A DNA stretch of 8,780 bases from Lentisphaeria bacterium. GTDB lineage: Bacteria; Verrucomicrobiota; Lentisphaeria; JABSQK01; UBA12247. The notes beneath the pieces were generated by a model. That model worked only from the letters and a program-made list of their open reading frames with translations, searched no databases and was not told the origin of the DNA. Of the stretch, positions 6,787-8,780 are shown in pieces. The number at the start of each line of letters is the position of its first letter. Within the stretch, counting starts at the first letter, position 1. The stretch spans positions 1-8,780 of the forward strand of contig DMTJ01000335.1 in assembly GCA_003477185.1 (NCBI GenBank), given 5' to 3'. Both the position numbers and the translations under genes were made by a program.

Positions 6787-8780
6787 GCGTCTACGTCCAC
6801 CTGGAGCACCACGCCCGTTGGTGTCGGATAGGCGCGCAGCGCCTGCCGCAGAAAACGGCTCGTCTGCACCACGCGATCCGTGATGATCATCATCTCAAAC
6901 CGGTATTGATTTCGCAGTCGAGCGACCGCACTGGGATATACCGGAGACACAGTCGCGGTGCCAACCAGCGGCTTGCCGATGTACTGGCGAAACTGCTCGC
7001 CCACCTGCTCAGCCTGTAACTCCTGTGGGCCCCGGATGTGAATCATAATCAGACGCTTTGTGGGCGGCAGTTGCAGCTGACGCCGGGCCTCGATCTCATG
7101 CTCGTAGAATCCCGTATAATCCTGTTTTCGTCCCGCCTCCAGCACCGGATGAAACGGCGTAAAGGTTTGCACGATCACCCGCCCCGGAAGATCTCCACGC
7201 CCAGCACGACCGGCCACCTGCACGATCAGCTGAAACGTTCGTTCCCCCGCCCGAAAATCCGTGAGATTCAAACTTAAATCAGCAAACACAATGCCCACCA
7301 AAGTGACATTGGGGAAATGTAGGCCCTTGGCGATCATCTGCGTACCGATCAGAATATCGACCTCCCCAGCGCGAAAGGACGTGAGTGCCTTGCGATAGGA
7401 ATCCTTTCCCGTCATCGTGTCCGAATCCATCCGCATCACTCGTGCATCCGGAAATGCACCGCGGGTCATCCGCTCCAGCTTCTGCGTCCCCAACCCGCCA
7501 TAGCGTATCTCCTCCGAGCCACAGCCTGGGCACCGTACCGGCGGCGATCGCAAGGCACCGCAGAGATGGCAGATCAACCGCTGATTGTGCCGGTGATACG
7601 TATAGCTGCAACTGCAGTCATCGCATTCAGCCACGTAATCACACTGCATGCAGGTCAGACTACTGCTGTAACCCCGGCGGTTCAGAAACAAAATCACCTG
7701 CTCGCAATCGTCCAACGCCTTATGAATCCCGGCGCGCAGAGACGGCGAGAAAAAGTCGATCTGCCCTGTTGCCGCAGACTGTGCCCCCAGGTCCACCACG
7801 GCGATAGTCGGCAGCTCCGCATCATCAACGCGCTCGCTCAAGACTGCCAGCCCATACTTTCCCAGCTGCGCGTTGTGGTAGGTCTCAAGCGCCGGCGTTG
7901 CCGTCCCCAAGACTACCGCAGCCTTTTCCATCTTAGCCCGCACCACGGCCACATCGCGAGCCTGATAACGAGGTGCCTTCCCCTGCTTATAGCTGGGCTC
8001 GTGCTCCTCATCCACAATGATCAGCCCCAGGCGGTGAAATGGCGCAAAGATCGCCGAACGCGTCCCGACCACGATGTCTACGTCACCACGGTTGATCGCG
8101 CACCACTGCTCAAAGCGCTCGCCGTCACTCAGGCGGCTGTGCATGATACTGACACGCTCGCCAAACCGGCCCCGGAACCGCTCCACCGTCTGCGGCGTCA
8201 ACGCAATCTCCGGCACCAGTACGATCGCCTGCCGCTCCTGCTCCAAACACACCGTGATCGCCTGCAGATACACCTCCGTTTTTCCGCTTCCCGTGATGCC
8301 AAACAGCAACGTAGGCTTCGGCTTCTCCGCCTTCAGCTCCACCAACACCTGGTCGTAGGCAACGCGTTGCTGATCAGTCAGCGTAAGCGGCTCAGTCTGC
8401 ATATACTGCAAGGCCGAGAATGGGTCGCGAGAGACAGCCTCCTCGCGTATCTCGATCAGCTTCTTTTCTTCCAAACGCTTCAAGCTCGGGCGCCCAACCC
8501 GCGCTTCTCGGCACAACGATGAAACCGTCATCCGATGGCGCTGCACCAAGCGTTTTAATGCCTCCGCCTGTCGTGGCGCGGATTGCTCCAGCCTCTGCAG
8601 CTCGTCTGGCAGCTTCTCGTTAGCGCATAGCGTTACGATCTGCTGCATCTTCGGCTTCACCGATTGTGCCCGCACCGGTGCCGGCAACAACGCCCGCATC
8701 GCCTGTTCCCGATTGCAGCAATAATAATCTGCCATCCACTCCCCCAGCCTCACCAGCGAGGCCGGAATCCGCTCCAGAAC
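6783..8780 (-). CDS. priA: Primosomal protein N' (PriA replication-restart helicase), 5' end outside window
   Basis: PriA recognises stalled or repaired forks, unwinds DNA 3' to 5' and starts reassembly of the primosome that reloads the replicative helicase. The window holds 665 residues. The frame stays open to the right edge, and the visible start (VLERIPASL then the WMADYY segment) lies just after the family's N-terminal 3'-DNA-end-binding domain, so roughly 70-100 residues are missing. In order there are a winged-helix region (about 75-115), Walker A GITGSGKT (161-168), the DEEH box (257-260), GTATP (292-296), a zinc module with all eight cysteines in four CxxC pairs (377/380, 386/389, 404/407, 417/420), then the helicase motifs GTQMIAKGLHFP (479-490) and QVAGRAGRG (521-529). 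A GTG at 8753 could be mistaken for the start, but homology continues upstream. The gene overlaps the MenH-like gene by four bases. Confidence 0.98.
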   Translation of the reverse strand, partial: VLERIPASLVRLGEWMADYYCCNREQAMRALLPAPVRAQSVKPKMQQIVTLCANEKLPDELQRLEQSAPRQAEALKRLVQRHRMTVSSLCREARVGRPSLKRLEEKKLIEIREEAVSRDPFSALQYMQTEPLTLTDQQRVAYDQVLVELKAEKPKPTLLFGITGSGKTEVYLQAITVCLEQERQAIVLVPEIALTPQTVERFRGRFGERVSIMHSRLSDGERFEQWCAINRGDVDIVVGTRSAIFAPFHRLGLIIVDEEHEPSYKQGKAPRYQARDVAVVRAKMEKAAVVLGTATPALETYHNAQLGKYGLAVLSERVDDAELPTIAVVDLGAQSAATGQIDFFSPSLRAGIHKALDDCEQVILFLNRRGYSSSLTCMQCDYVAECDDCSCSYTYHRHNQRLICHLCGALRSPPVRCPGCGSEEIRYGGLGTQKLERMTRGAFPDARVMRMDSDTMTGKDSYRKALTSFRAGEVDILIGTQMIAKGLHFPNVTLVGIVFADLSLNLTDFRAGERTFQLIVQVAGRAGRGDLPGRVIVQTFTPFHPVLEAGRKQDYTGFYEHEIEARRQLQLPPTKRLIMIHIRGPQELQAEQVGEQFRQYIGKPLVGTATVSPVYPSAVARLRNQYRFEMMIITDRVVQTSRFLRQALRAYPTPTGVVLQVDVDA

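Noticed and set aside
7255..7310. Thr in place of the usual Pro in the PriA LxxPDFRA motif (LNLTDFRA)
   Set aside because: All neighbouring helicase residues are intact, so a single conservative change is not evidence of inactivity.
7566..8522. Long open frame (318 codons) on the + strand
   Set aside because: It lies wholly antisense to priA, whose protein motifs are unmistakable; the predicted product is Arg/His/Leu-rich without any recognisable domain, as expected for a shadow frame in GC-rich DNA.
8751..8753. GTG as the priA start
   Set aside because: The frame stays open to the window edge with family-like sequence, and the N-terminal DNA-binding domain is still missing, so this GTG is internal.

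Overview
All seven genes in this window lie on the minus strand and form one tightly packed, probably co-transcribed run. In transcription order (high to low coordinates) they are: priA (its 5' end is cut off by the right edge), a MenH-like alpha/beta hydrolase, two unrecognised exported proteins that are paralogues of each other, a type I sulfatase, pyrE, and a short nucleosidase of the MTA/SAH-nucleosidase/phosphorylase superfamily. The longest gap between genes is 62 bases (5939-6000). I see no RNA gene, insertion sequence, CRISPR array or convincing terminator.

Organism: the DNA is moderately GC-rich and the genes often carry Shine-Dalgarno sequences of the GGAG/GAGG type, so this is a bacterium. 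A sulfatase of the 'DSLRPDHLGCYG' type, together with large exported proteins that have a small SH3-like barrel after the signal peptide and a low-complexity charged tail, suggests the PVC superphylum (Kiritimatiellota, Lentisphaerota, Verrucomicrobiota or Planctomycetota). This is inference from gene style and has not been tested by a phylogeny.

Layout: 8780-6783 encodes the PriA helicase (replication restart). Its stop codon overlaps the start of the MenH-like hydrolase by four bases. After a 62-base gap come the paralogous exported proteins, 395 aa (5938-4751) and 665 aa (4715-2718), about 35 bases apart. The sulfatase follows 39 bases later; its stop overlaps the pyrE start in an ATGA. 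The nucleosidase begins eight bases after pyrE with a GTG start. The two end blocks are housekeeping functions: DNA replication restart with possible quinone synthesis on one side, and pyrimidine synthesis with nucleoside cleavage on the other. The middle block (the paralogous pair plus the sulfatase) is the accessory and most novel part.

Two start codons deserve correction. Shine-Dalgarno placement puts the sulfatase start at 2678 rather than 2690. It puts the 665-aa protein start at a GTG at 4715 rather than 4754, and that choice exposes a clean signal peptide. I found no established multi-gene defence or mobile system. The best candidate for something undescribed is the diverged tandem pair of exported proteins, one of which has gained a half zinc-ribbon and a long C-terminal extension.
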